Origin: Streptomyces sp. ICC1
Lineage (GTDB): Bacteria > Actinomycetota > Actinomycetes > Streptomycetales > Streptomycetaceae
Assembly (NCBI RefSeq): GCF_003287935.1
Contig: NZ_CP030287.1
Span: forward strand, 6,599,227-6,663,226
Direction of reading: 5' to 3'
DNA: 64,000 nt
The notes beneath the pieces are model-generated. The model was not told the DNA's origin and searched no databases. It saw only the letters and a list, made by a program, of their open reading frames with translations. The first letter of the stretch is position 1. Each line of letters starts with the position of its first letter. Shown here one piece after another: positions 1 through 8,276 of the stretch. A program made the position numbers and the translations under genes.

Positions 1-2
1 GC

Positions 3-182
3 GCGCTGATCTGCGAGGTGTCCGACGGCAGCAGTACCGCCCCGCACCTGCGGCGGGCGGCCACCACGGACGAGGGCGGGCGCGGCCTGTTCCTCGTGGC
101 ACAGCTGGCCCAGTCCTGGGGTGCCCGCTACACGCCCCGCGGCAAGGTCATCTGGGCCGAATGCGCCCTGGACGCGGCATAG
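3..182 (+). CDS. C-terminal end of a HATPase-domain protein (anti-sigma kinase or SpoIIE phosphatase tail), partial
   Basis: Only the last 59 residues are in the window; the start lies to the left. The visible part has the G2-type ATP-binding motif of the GHKL/HATPase_c fold (TDEGGRGLFLV) followed by a W-G-x-R-x-T-P-x-G-K-x-I-W tail. That tail is usual in Streptomyces anti-sigma-factor serine kinases and in the ATPase module closing SpoIIE-type phosphatases. The phosphatase at 39925-42063 ends in a very similar module, so the two are paralogous. Which full architecture this copy has cannot be told from the fragment. The reading frame is open from base 3 to the TAG. Confidence 0.8.
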   Translation, partial: ALICEVSDGSSTAPHLRRAATTDEGGRGLFLVAQLAQSWGARYTPRGKVIWAECALDAA

Positions 183-279
183 GGTCCGTCATGCACGCAA
201 TTGCACCGTGACTGCCAGTAGCATCCTGCCTGTCCCACCCTCCGAGAGGGGGATCCGAGGTCAGCCCCGGAGACGTCCC

Positions 280-1914
280 GTGCATGACGCCCATGACACT
301 TCCGACACCTCGGCGAGCGGCCGCCCCTGGCCCTCCGGCGGGCCCTCCGGCGGGCCTTCCGGCGGGGAGCCGCTCGTCCGGATGCGCGGTCTCGGCAAGC
401 GGTTCGGCGGCACCGTGGCGCTGGACGCGGTCAGCCTCGACCTCCACCGCGGCAGCGTGCTCGCCCTCCTCGGTCCCAACGGCGCCGGGAAGTCCACGCT
501 CATCAAGGTGCTCGCCGGTGTCCAGCGGGAGGACGAGGGCGAGGTGACGGTGGACGGGCACCCGCTCCGTTCCGAAGCCGCCTCCGGAAAGATGTCCTTC
601 ATCCACCAGGACCTCGGCCTCATCGAGTGGATGACGGTCGCCGAGAACATCGCCCTGGGGACCGGCTACCCCCGGCGCCACGGTCTGATCTCCTGGCGCC
701 GGACCCGGGAGCGCTGCGACGAGGCCCTGCGGACCGTCGCCGGACACCTGGACGCCGACGCCCGGATCGCGGACCTGGCACCCGCCGAACGCTCCCTCGT
801 CGCGATCGCCCGCGCGCTCGCACGCCGGGCCGAACTCCTCGTCCTCGACGAGCCGACCGCCACGCTCCCCGCCGCGGACTGCGCCCGGCTCTTCGACGTC
901 CTGCACACCCTGCGCGACCGGGGACACGCCGTCCTGTACGTGAGCCACCGGCTCGACGAGGTGTACCGGGTCGCCGACACGTTCGCCGTCCTGCGCGACG
1001 GACGCCTCGTCAGCTCGGGGCCGCTCGCCGGGTACGGCCCCGCCCGTCTGGTCCGCGACATCGCGGGCGGTCCGCCGGCCCGGCGCGGGCCCGCCGCCGC
1101 GGTGACCGCGGGCCGCACGGCCTCCGGCCGTCCGGTCTCCGGCCGCCCGGCCGCCGGAGGGCCTCCCGTACTGCGCCTCGACGCCGTGACGACGCGGCGC
1201 ACCGGGCCCGTCAGCCTGGATCTGGCGCCCGGAGAGATCCTCGGCATGGTCGGGCTGACCGGCGCCGGCCACATGCACCTGGGCCGCGCCCTGGCCGGCG
1301 CGCTGCCGATGCTCGGCGGCCGGGCCCTGCTCGACGGGCGTCCGTACCGTCCGCGCACCACGGCCGACGCCCTGAACCGGGGGGTGGGCCTCGTACCCGC
1401 CAACCGCCAGGAGGAGGGCTGCGCCCCCGATCTGACGGTCCGGGAGAACCTCCTGGCCAACCCCCGGGCCGCCGGTGTGCCGGCCTGGAGCTGGCTCGCT
1501 CCCCGGCGGGAGCGGCGCGAGGCCGACGCCCTGATCGAACGGTTCTCGGTGCGCCCCCGCGACAGCGAGGCGGCCCTGGCCACCCTGTCCGGAGGCCATC
1601 AGCAGAAGGTCGTCCTCGGCCGGGCGCTGCGCGGGCGGCTGCGACTGCTGATCCTGGAAGAGCCGACGGCGAGCGTGGACGTCGGCGCCAAGGCGTCGAT
1701 CCACCGGCTGCTCGACGAGGCCGCGGCCGAGGGCTTGGCGGTCCTGCTGGTGTCCACCGACTTCGAGGAGGTCGCGGACCTCTGTCACCGCGCGCTGGTC
1801 CTCGTCCGCGGATCGGTGGCGGCCGAACTGTCGGGCGCCGCCCTGACGCCCGCCGAGCTCACCCGCGCCGCCTCGGCCATGCCCGCGATCACCGGAAGCA
1901 CGACGGACCGGTGA
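280..1914 (+). CDS. Sugar ABC transporter ATP-binding protein (two nucleotide-binding domains, ribose/xylose class)
   Basis: A 544-residue double ATPase that powers sugar import. Domain 1 has Walker A GPNGAGKST near residue 68 and Walker B LLVLDEPTATL; its signature loop is degenerate (LAPAERS). Domain 2 has a degenerate P-loop (GLTGAGHMHLG) but a canonical signature (LSGGHQQKVV) and LLILEEPTASVD. This asymmetry is normal for the RbsA/XylG/MglA family. A Gly/Ala/Arg/Pro-rich linker near residues 265-295 joins the halves. I chose the GTG at 280; the frame is open further upstream but overlaps the previous gene. The end overlaps the permease start by 4 bases (GTGA), so translation is probably coupled. 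The exact sugar is not evident. Confidence 0.9.
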   Translation: MHDAHDTSDTSASGRPWPSGGPSGGPSGGEPLVRMRGLGKRFGGTVALDAVSLDLHRGSVLALLGPNGAGKSTLIKVLAGVQREDEGEVTVDGHPLRSEAASGKMSFIHQDLGLIEWMTVAENIALGTGYPRRHGLISWRRTRERCDEALRTVAGHLDADARIADLAPAERSLVAIARALARRAELLVLDEPTATLPAADCARLFDVLHTLRDRGHAVLYVSHRLDEVYRVADTFAVLRDGRLVSSGPLAGYGPARLVRDIAGGPPARRGPAAAVTAGRTASGRPVSGRPAAGGPPVLRLDAVTTRRTGPVSLDLAPGEILGMVGLTGAGHMHLGRALAGALPMLGGRALLDGRPYRPRTTADALNRGVGLVPANRQEEGCAPDLTVRENLLANPRAAGVPAWSWLAPRRERREADALIERFSVRPRDSEAALATLSGGHQQKVVLGRALRGRLRLLILEEPTASVDVGAKASIHRLLDEAAAEGLAVLLVSTDFEEVADLCHRALVLVRGSVAAELSGAALTPAELTRAASAMPAITGSTTDR

Positions 1915-2954
1915 CCTCCTGGTCCCCGCGGGGGCACCTCATCGGGCACTACGGCCTGCCGGCCCTGACCGCCCTGCTCTTCGTGGCGTTCTCCATCGCC
2001 CTGCCGGACACGTTCCCCACCCGGGAGAACGTGTCCTCCATCCTGTCCAACCAGTCGATCCCCGCCCTCCTCGCGCTCGGTGCGACGATCCCGATCGCCA
2101 TCGGCAAGTTCGACCTGTCCATCGGCTACGGGCTGGGCCTGGCCCACGTCCTGGTGATGCACCTGATCGTCGAGGAGGGGACGCCCTGGCCGGTCGCCGG
2201 CCTCGCCGTCGTCCTCGGCGGGGCGCTGATCGGCGCCCTGAACGGGGTCATCGTCGAGTTCGCCCGGATCGACTCCTTCATCGCCACCCTCGGCACCGGC
2301 AGCATCATGTACGCGCTCACCGGATGGCTCACCGACGGCAGCCGGATCGTGCCCGGCCCGGAGGGCCTGCCGGCCTCCTTCACCGGCCTGTACGACTCCC
2401 GGTTCCTCGGCCTGCCCCTGCCCGCCTTCTACGTGCTGGCGGCCGCCGCCGTCCTGTGGGTGGTGCTGGAACGGCTGCCGTTCGGCCGGTACCTGTACGT
2501 CGTCGGCTCCAACCCCCGTGCCGCCGCCATCATCGGCATCCCCACCCGCAGGTACTCCGTCTACGCCTTCGCCGGATCGGGCCTGGTCGTGGGCGTCGCC
2601 GGGGTCCTGCTGGCCGCGCAACAGCAGATCGGCAACCCGAGCGTCGGCCTGGACTACCTGCTGCCCGCCTTCGTCGGCGCGCTGCTCGGCTCCACCACGG
2701 TCAAGCCGGGGCGCGCCAACGCGCTCGGCACCCTCGTGGCCGTCAGCGTGCTGGCCGTCGGGCTCGCCGGGATCGGCCAGCTCGGCGCCCAGTTCTGGGC
2801 CACCCCGCTGTTCAACGGCGGCACCCTGCTGATGGCGGTCGGTCTGGCCGGCTACGCGGCCAGGCGGCGGCTGCGCGCGCGGGCCGCGACGGACCGGCGC
2901 CCGCCCCACGAACCGCCCGCGCCATCGGAGCCGCCGGCGGCCGGCGGCCCGTAA
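1911..2954 (+). CDS. Sugar ABC transporter permease (RbsC/XylH family)
   Basis: A 347-residue integral membrane protein of the BPD_transp_2 family with about nine or ten hydrophobic helices. A family-typical cytoplasmic loop contains the segment VGSNPRAAAIIGIP, which resembles the GGNxxAAxxSGI coupling motif of RbsC-type permeases. The GTG start overlaps the stop of the ATPase gene, so the two form a coupled operon. The tail after the last helix is rich in Arg, Pro and Ala (about residues 325-347) and looks disordered. The solute-binding lipoprotein follows 65 bases downstream, completing a classical importer. Confidence 0.92.
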   Translation: MTSWSPRGHLIGHYGLPALTALLFVAFSIALPDTFPTRENVSSILSNQSIPALLALGATIPIAIGKFDLSIGYGLGLAHVLVMHLIVEEGTPWPVAGLAVVLGGALIGALNGVIVEFARIDSFIATLGTGSIMYALTGWLTDGSRIVPGPEGLPASFTGLYDSRFLGLPLPAFYVLAAAAVLWVVLERLPFGRYLYVVGSNPRAAAIIGIPTRRYSVYAFAGSGLVVGVAGVLLAAQQQIGNPSVGLDYLLPAFVGALLGSTTVKPGRANALGTLVAVSVLAVGLAGIGQLGAQFWATPLFNGGTLLMAVGLAGYAARRRLRARAATDRRPPHEPPAPSEPPAAGGP

Positions 2955-3019
2955 GCGCCCCCGTCACCACCCCTCGCACCATCGCCCGGCCCCCAGCGCA
3001 CCTCCCGGTCAGGAGCACC

Positions 3020-4177
3020 GTGTACCCGAACCGCAACCGCACCAGCGTCCTCGCGGCCGCGGCCCTGTGGGCGGCCGCCTCCGGCCTCGCCGCGGGCTGC
3101 GGGGGCGGGTCGTCCCCGGCCTCCGGCGCGGCCTCGCCGTCGGCCGGCGCCGGCTGCCCGGCCGTACTGGCGCAGGCGAAGGAGTCCGTCCAGCGGGCCG
3201 AGCGGACGGACCTGTCCTGGAACGGGCCCACGACCGGCCCCCGGGCGGTGCCCGACAAGACCGTCGTCTACGTCGCCCAGACCATGACCAACCCCGGTGT
3301 CGCCGGAGTCGCCAAGGGCGTCCGCGAGGCCGCGGCGGCCATCGGCTGGCAGGTCCGGGTGATCGACGGGGACGGCACCCCCGCCGGCATCCAGGCCGCG
3401 CTCAGCCAGGCCGTCACCCTGGCACCCTCGGGCATCGTCATCGGCGGCTTCGATCCCCGGCTCACGGCGCAGCAGGTGGCACGGGCCGGGGCCGCGGGAA
3501 TCCCGCTGATCGGCTGGCACGCGGTCGACTCCCCCGGACCGAGCACGAGTCCCCGGCTCTTCACCAACATCACCACGAAGGTGGAGGAGGTCGGACGGGT
3601 CAGCGCGGACTGGGTCATCGCCGGGTCCGACGGCGGCGCCGGGGTCGTCGTCTTCACCGACGACTCCATCCCGTTCGCCCACAACAAGTCCGAGCTGATC
3701 AAACGGCGGCTCGCGGCCTGTCCCGGGGTGACGCTGCTGGCGACCGAGAACATCCCCATCCCGGACGCGAGCCAGCGCACCCCGCAGCAGGTCTCCTCCC
3801 TCATCTCCCGCTTCCGGGACCGGTGGACCCACTCCGTCGCGATCAACGACCTCTACTTCGCCGACGCCGCCCCCGCGCTGCGCGGCGCCGGGCGCCCCGG
3901 AGCCGGGCCGCCCTTCAACATCGGCGCGGGGGACGGCGACCCCTCCGCCTTCCAGCGCATCAACAGCCGGCGGTTCCAGGCCGCCACCGTCCCCGAACCG
4001 CTGTCGCAGCAGGGGTGGCAGATCGTCGACGAGTTCAACCGTGCCTTCGCCGGCGGGCCCGCGAGCGGGTACGTGGCACCCGTCCACGTGGTGACGGCCG
4101 AGAACAGCGGCGGGGCCACGTCCTGGGACCCGCGGGGCTACCGGGAGGCGTACGAGCGGATCTGGCACGGGCAGTGA
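3020..4177 (+). CDS. Sugar ABC transporter solute-binding lipoprotein (Peripla_BP_4 type)
   Basis: A 385-residue extracellular binding protein. It has a short basic N-terminus, a hydrophobic stretch and a lipobox ending in L-A-A-G-C near residue 31, so it should be lipid-anchored. After a Ser/Gly/Ala-rich linker the body starts near residue 80 with a type-1 periplasmic fold (VVYVAQTMTNPGVAGVAKG, then GIVIGGFDP), as in ribose/xylose-binding proteins. The GTG start has a good AGGAG site 8 bases upstream. It is the third gene of the importer operon and is followed by a strong hairpin. The ligand is unknown; a pentose or sugar alcohol is a reasonable guess. Confidence 0.9.
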   Translation: MYPNRNRTSVLAAAALWAAASGLAAGCGGGSSPASGAASPSAGAGCPAVLAQAKESVQRAERTDLSWNGPTTGPRAVPDKTVVYVAQTMTNPGVAGVAKGVREAAAAIGWQVRVIDGDGTPAGIQAALSQAVTLAPSGIVIGGFDPRLTAQQVARAGAAGIPLIGWHAVDSPGPSTSPRLFTNITTKVEEVGRVSADWVIAGSDGGAGVVVFTDDSIPFAHNKSELIKRRLAACPGVTLLATENIPIPDASQRTPQQVSSLISRFRDRWTHSVAINDLYFADAAPALRGAGRPGAGPPFNIGAGDGDPSAFQRINSRRFQAATVPEPLSQQGWQIVDEFNRAFAGGPASGYVAPVHVVTAENSGGATSWDPRGYREAYERIWHGQ

Positions 4178-4217
4178 CCGACCCGGGTCACCGCGGGTTG
4201 ACGCACGGGCCGTAGGG

Positions 4218-4245
4218 GCCGTACGGGCGGTGCGGCCCGTACGGC
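4218..4245. terminator. Hairpin between convergent genes
   Basis: An 11-base perfect inverted repeat (4218-4228 with 4235-4245, loop of 6) lies between the stop of the binding-protein gene and the stop of the convergent acyl-CoA dehydrogenase. It lacks a long T-run, as is common in Streptomyces, and could serve both strands. Confidence 0.6.
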
Positions 4246-4256
4246 GACCGGACGCG

Positions 4257-5981
4257 TCAGAGCGCCATCTCGTACGCCCCGGCCAGGGCCTCCACCCGGG
4301 CCCAGACCCGCGCCGTGCGGTCGGCGTCGACGGCCGGCCGGCGGACCGCGCCCAGCGCCCAGCCCTGCTGGTCGGCGGTGGCGGACTCCTTGCCGTACAG
4401 CTCGACCGCGTGCGCGGAGAAATCGCGTACGAGGACGCCGAACAGCTCGTCCAGCACGTCCTCGTCCAAGCCTGTCAGCTTGGCCTGCTCCAGGACCAGC
4501 TGGCCGTGCACGACCAGTGCGAACAGCTGGCCGACCGAGAGGAGGAGGTCGAGGTCGCGGCTCTGCGCCTCGTCCGGGGCGGCCCTGGTGACGAACTCGC
4601 ACAGGGCGTCGGCCTGTTCGCGGAACCGGGCGACATTGGGCAGGGCGGCGTACGCCTCGTAGGCGGGGCGCCAGTCGTGGAAGCGTACGGATCCCAGGCC
4701 GCGGGCCGGTCCCTGGCGGAAGAGGAAGGCGTCGTCGGCCGCGTCGAGGCGGGTCGGCACGGGTGCGTAGTCGGCCGGTTCCAGCAGGTGGTTGCGCATG
4801 AACTTGAGGATCAGCGCGAGGTTGACGTGGACCGTGCCCTCCAGCTTCGGCAGGCTGCGGATCTCGACGGCCGCCTGGGCGAAGTAGGTGTCCTTCTCGA
4901 AGCCCTTGGCCGCGATGACGTCCCACATCAGGTCGATGACCTTCTCGCCCTCCGTGGTCACCTTCATCTTGGTCATCGGGTTGAACAGCAGGTAGCGGCG
5001 GTCGTCCGGGCCGGCGGAGCGGAAGTAGTCGACGGCGCGGTCGCTGAACAGCTTCATCCCGACGAGGCGGACGTACGCGTCGGTCAGCTCCCGGCGCACG
5101 TGCGGGAAGGCGGTGACGGGGCGGCCGTAGAGGATCCGGCCCTGCGCGTGGGTGACGGCCTCGTACATCGCGTGCTCGCAGATGCCGATCGAGGCGGTGC
5201 AGAGATTGAACTTGCCGACGTTGACGGTGTTGAGGGCGGCGTCGAAGGCGGCGCGGCCGGTGTGCAGGACGTCGGCGGCGGCGACCGGGTAGTCCTCCAG
5301 GCGGAACTCGCTGACGTACTTGGAGGAGTCGACGACGTTCTTCACGAGGTGGTAGGCGGGGTGGCGGCTGTCCGCGGCGAAGAAGACGTAGCCGTCGGGG
5401 CCCTCGACGTCGGTGCGGCGGCCGAAGACGGAGACCAGTCCGGCGGCGTTGCCGTTGCCGATGTAGTACTTCGACCCGGTGGCGCGGAAGCCGTCGTCGC
5501 CCTCGGGGGTCAGCAGCATGTCGGTGGAGTAGATGTCCGCGCCGTGGGTCTTCTCCGACAGGCCGAACGCGAACACCTCGCCCTCGGCGAGGAGCTGCGC
5601 GGCACGGTCGCGGGCGGCGGCGTTGCCGCTCTGCCAGACCGGGCCGAGACCGAGGATGGTCACCTGCCACGCGTACCAGTAGTCGAGTCCGTAGAAGCCG
5701 AGGATCTCGTTCAGGGCGGCGATGCGCGCGGTGTCCCAGCGCTTGTCGGCCCCGTCCTGGCCGGCGGCGGGTTCCGGGGTCAGGAAGGTCGCGAAGAGCC
5801 CCTCCTTCGCGGAGAACGCGAGGAAGTCCGCGAGCCAGGCGCGCGTGCGGTAGTCCTCGATCAGCCGGCGCTTGCCGCGGGCCTCGAACCAGTCGACGGT
5901 GGCGCGCAGCAGCCTGCGGGTCTCGGGGTCGAAGTGCGCCGGGTCGTAGGTGCGCGGGTTGAACAGCAGCGGGTCGCTCAT
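4257..5981 (-). CDS. Acyl-CoA dehydrogenase / acyl-CoA oxidase-like flavoprotein
   Basis: A 574-residue FAD-dependent enzyme of the acyl-CoA dehydrogenase/oxidase superfamily, expected to introduce a double bond into an acyl-CoA. Family features include the mid-domain segment FGLSEKTHGADI (flavin-contacting), TGSKYYIGNGNAAG, and the helical C-terminal domain. The first in-frame ATG is at 5987, but a GGAAGG site sits 9 bases from the ATG at 5981 and only 3 bases from the first, so I chose 5981. It is convergent to the sugar transporter. Its natural upstream neighbour is unknown because an adapter sequence lies about 30 bases upstream. Confidence 0.85.
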   Translation of the reverse strand: MSDPLLFNPRTYDPAHFDPETRRLLRATVDWFEARGKRRLIEDYRTRAWLADFLAFSAKEGLFATFLTPEPAAGQDGADKRWDTARIAALNEILGFYGLDYWYAWQVTILGLGPVWQSGNAAARDRAAQLLAEGEVFAFGLSEKTHGADIYSTDMLLTPEGDDGFRATGSKYYIGNGNAAGLVSVFGRRTDVEGPDGYVFFAADSRHPAYHLVKNVVDSSKYVSEFRLEDYPVAAADVLHTGRAAFDAALNTVNVGKFNLCTASIGICEHAMYEAVTHAQGRILYGRPVTAFPHVRRELTDAYVRLVGMKLFSDRAVDYFRSAGPDDRRYLLFNPMTKMKVTTEGEKVIDLMWDVIAAKGFEKDTYFAQAAVEIRSLPKLEGTVHVNLALILKFMRNHLLEPADYAPVPTRLDAADDAFLFRQGPARGLGSVRFHDWRPAYEAYAALPNVARFREQADALCEFVTRAAPDEAQSRDLDLLLSVGQLFALVVHGQLVLEQAKLTGLDEDVLDELFGVLVRDFSAHAVELYGKESATADQQGWALGAVRRPAVDADRTARVWARVEALAGAYEMAL

Positions 5982-6021
5982 GGTCATTCGCCTTCCGGAC
6001 GATGCGGGGTGCGGGGTGCGA

Positions 6022-6091
6022 GGTCATCCGGCGACACCCAAAAGCTACAGAGGGTAGATCGTCGGCAGCGTCAGATGTTGATAAGAGACAG
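6022..6091. other. Embedded Illumina Nextera adapter (P5, 8-nt index, Read 1), assembly artefact
   Basis: Bases 6059-6091 match the 33-nt Nextera Read 1 transposase adapter at 31 of 33 positions; the only differences are two swapped bases near 6079-6080. Exactly 8 bases before it (6051-6058, the size of an i5 index), 6029-6050 match the 3' 22 bases of the P5 flow-cell oligo at 16 of 22 positions. This is library read-through carried into the assembly, not biology. Sequence left and right of it need not be adjacent in the organism. Confidence 0.93.
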
Positions 6092-6236
6092 CCCCACGAC
6101 GCCGACCTCGACACCGGGCCCCCGGCCCTCCGCCGCCCCGTTCCACGCGGCGCTGGCCGCCTGATCCCGGGGCCCCGCAGCAGTCTCCGGAACCGCACCT
6201 CGCCCGTACGACCGAGTAAGGACCCAGGATCCGCAC

Positions 6237-6830
6237 ATGGCCGATGAAGCCACTGAAGACGACCTCAAGGACGGCGAGTTCATGGGCCGCAGGGCCCCCA
6301 CGGACCCGGAGTACATCCCGAGGCAGCTGATCCCCGGCCATGTCCTGGCTTCCGTACCGGAAGTGCGGCAGGCGGCCGAGGAGTCGGGGCGCGCCCTGCA
6401 GATCGACTTCCTGGACGACGCGGCCGTCCTCAGGATGCTCCGGCTCCGGTACTGGGACGAGATGAAGATGGGCCGCTCGGGGTGCGGCACGGCCTTCCTC
6501 ATCCTCCCGGTGCCCCTGGTGCTGTTCGGCTACTGGGGCGGCTACGCCCAGTACTGGGAGTCCGCGAGCCGGCTGAACGCCTACTACGGCGTGTGGGCGC
6601 TCTCCGTCGTCGTATCGCTGCTGGTGCTCGCCCGCCGGGCCCGCCGCCAGTGGGGCGACCGGCCCCGGCAGAAGATCCGGGCGCGCGCCAAGGAGTACCG
6701 GCGCCTCGCCCACCTGGCCCGGGACCGGGGGGCCGACGTGCCGGACTTCTACCCGTACTACGGCCCGTACCCCTTCGCCGCGAACTTCCATCCGGACGCC
6801 GAGGAAATCGAACTCCCCCACGAGAAGTAG
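6237..6830 (+). CDS. Hypothetical two-helix membrane protein of the ESX locus
   Basis: A 197-residue protein I do not recognise. A soluble N-terminal region of about 80 residues precedes two hydrophobic helices (about 85-102 and 118-135), followed by a basic cytoplasmic-looking tail with many Arg/Tyr and a Tyr/Pro cluster (DFYPYYGPYPF). It is the first of four closely packed plus-strand genes: the gap to the next gene is 10 bases, and the later ones overlap. Its position beside type VII secretion genes suggests an accessory role, but this is context only. The adapter at 6022-6091 lies upstream, so any earlier operon gene may be missing. Confidence 0.7.
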   Translation: MADEATEDDLKDGEFMGRRAPTDPEYIPRQLIPGHVLASVPEVRQAAEESGRALQIDFLDDAAVLRMLRLRYWDEMKMGRSGCGTAFLILPVPLVLFGYWGGYAQYWESASRLNAYYGVWALSVVVSLLVLARRARRQWGDRPRQKIRARAKEYRRLAHLARDRGADVPDFYPYYGPYPFAANFHPDAEEIELPHEK

Positions 6831-6840
6831 GGACGACGCA

Positions 6841-7623
6841 GTGAGCAGCATCACGAACACCGGCGCCGAGACCCCGTCCGCGTCCCCGTCCGCGTCCCCG
6901 TCCGCGTCGGCGTCCGCGTCGGCGTCCGCCGAGGCCGTGCCCGCGGCCCTCCCCTCCCAGGCCGCCGGGACCTCGCTCCGGGCCGCCGGACCCGACGAGG
7001 AGATACACGTCCGCTGGGTGATGCCGGAAGGATTCTTCGAGCTGCCCTTCGAGGCGGAGGACATCGACGACCTGGCCGAGAAGCTCGTGGAGCTCGGGCA
7101 GGCGGTCCTTCCCCACGCGGACTACGAGATCCAGGTGCACTGGGCCGCCATGATGGCCGCCGGCTACGACGACTTCGCGGAGGCCGGGGTCCAGTACGCC
7201 GGCTTCGTCATGACCGAGGTCGAAGAGGCCCGCTGCACCTCCACGGTCACCGTGTCCCTCATGGAGCTGGACGCGGGCGGCGCGAGCACGGGTGACAGTA
7301 CGGTGCCGGAGCTCGCCCGCGCGCTCCGCGCCCTCGACAACGGGACGGTGGAGGAGATATCCCTCCCCTGCGGCCCCGCCGTCTCCGTCGTGGGGACGCG
7401 CAAGGCGATGGTGGACGGCGCGCTCACGGAGTCCGGGGCCCCCGAGCCGGTGTTCACCTCGTTCCTCCAGGTGCAGGTGCCCCTGACGAACGGCCTGGTG
7501 GTGGTCCTGGAGATGGGCACCCCGACCCCGGAGGGCTGGGACGTCTTCTCCTCCATGTTCGCGGGCGTGGTGAAGAGCCTGCGCTTCTTCGACTCGGACT
7601 CCACCCTCCTCGTGATGCCCTGA
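6841..7623 (+). CDS. Hypothetical protein, ESX-locus cassette (possible Mog1/PsbP-like fold)
   Basis: A 260-residue protein starting at GTG 6841. Residues 12-35 are a Ser/Pro/Ala repeat (SPSASPSASASASASAE) that looks like a flexible leader. The body begins near residue 50 with IHVRWVMPEGFFELPF, and the end has a beta-rich segment (LTNGLVVVLEMGTPTPEGWD) followed by a helix. The next gene has the same plan (VMPGGVGYLMLAFALPLSG then a helix). This resembles the Mog1/PsbP/LpqN-like fold often found near actinobacterial secretion systems; that is inference. The stop TGA overlaps the ATG of the next gene (ATGA-type coupling). Confidence 0.65.
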   Translation: MSSITNTGAETPSASPSASPSASASASASAEAVPAALPSQAAGTSLRAAGPDEEIHVRWVMPEGFFELPFEAEDIDDLAEKLVELGQAVLPHADYEIQVHWAAMMAAGYDDFAEAGVQYAGFVMTEVEEARCTSTVTVSLMELDAGGASTGDSTVPELARALRALDNGTVEEISLPCGPAVSVVGTRKAMVDGALTESGAPEPVFTSFLQVQVPLTNGLVVVLEMGTPTPEGWDVFSSMFAGVVKSLRFFDSDSTLLVMP

Positions 7624-8276
7624 TGAGCCTGTCGCAGCAGCCGGACGCTCAGGCACGGGACACCGAGGCGCCGGACACCCCGGCACCGGACAGGCAGGCG
7701 CCAGCCCCCCAGGCGCCGCCCGACGACTACCGCCTCCTCGTCCCCCGCGACTGGTTCCGCGTCGACCTGACCCACGAGCGGTGGCGCCCGCAGCTCAAGC
7801 TGTACGTCGACCGGCACACCGCCGGGAAGAACCCCTCGGCCGAGCTCCGCCAGGCCGTCTGGGTCAGCCTGCGCAACACCGCCGAGGCCGGGCTCGCGGA
7901 CGGGGCCCTGGAGTTCTACCTCCGCTCCGAGGTGGATCCCGGGTCCGCCGAAGGGCAGGCGGGCCCGCCCGCCTCGCTGCTCGTCTCGCTGCTGCACACG
8001 CCGCCCGGCGCCTGCCCGGACCCGGCGGACCTCGCGATGACGCTGGCCGCGCGGGAGCCCCGTACGGAGGACGGCGGGGGGCGGGAGGCGTACGTCGTCC
8101 CCCTGCCCGCGGGCGAGGCGGTCCGGGCCGCGTCCGCCACGGCGCTGGACTACCACGTCGTCATGCCGGGCGGGGTCGGCTACCTGATGCTCGCCTTCGC
8201 CCTGCCGCTCAGCGGCACCGAGGGCCCGCTGGGCGGCCTCTGTGACGCCATCGCCCACTCACTGCGGTGGGTGTGA
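7623..8276 (+). CDS. Hypothetical protein, ESX-locus cassette, paralogue-like to its upstream neighbour
   Basis: A 217-residue protein of unknown function. The N-terminal 35 residues are Pro/Ala/Asp-rich and probably disordered (TPAPDRQAPAPQAPP). A folded part starts with YRLLVPRDWFRVDL, and the C-terminal 45 residues resemble those of the preceding gene. It overlaps the upstream gene by one base and the downstream gene by four, so the three should be made together. No signal peptide or membrane segment is evident. The shared plan suggests a duplicated domain; the role in secretion is only inferred from location. Confidence 0.65.
   Translation: MSLSQQPDAQARDTEAPDTPAPDRQAPAPQAPPDDYRLLVPRDWFRVDLTHERWRPQLKLYVDRHTAGKNPSAELRQAVWVSLRNTAEAGLADGALEFYLRSEVDPGSAEGQAGPPASLLVSLLHTPPGACPDPADLAMTLAAREPRTEDGGGREAYVVPLPAGEAVRAASATALDYHVVMPGGVGYLMLAFALPLSGTEGPLGGLCDAIAHSLRWV

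Noticed and set aside
148..1788. Long minus-strand frame opposite the sugar ABC ATPase, and many similar antisense frames throughout
   Set aside because: Composition is Arg/Gly/Pro/Ala-rich with no domains; such frames are by-products of third-position GC in real genes.
6092..6164. Short coding-like tail after the first adapter (PTSTPGPRPSAAPFHAALAA)
   Set aside because: It may be the end of a truncated gene, but it is too short and low-complexity to support.
4138..6198. Extended minus-strand frame reading through the adapter upstream of the acyl-CoA dehydrogenase
   Set aside because: It is in a different frame from the enzyme and includes a peptide (STSDAADDL) that is the known translation of the Nextera adapter.
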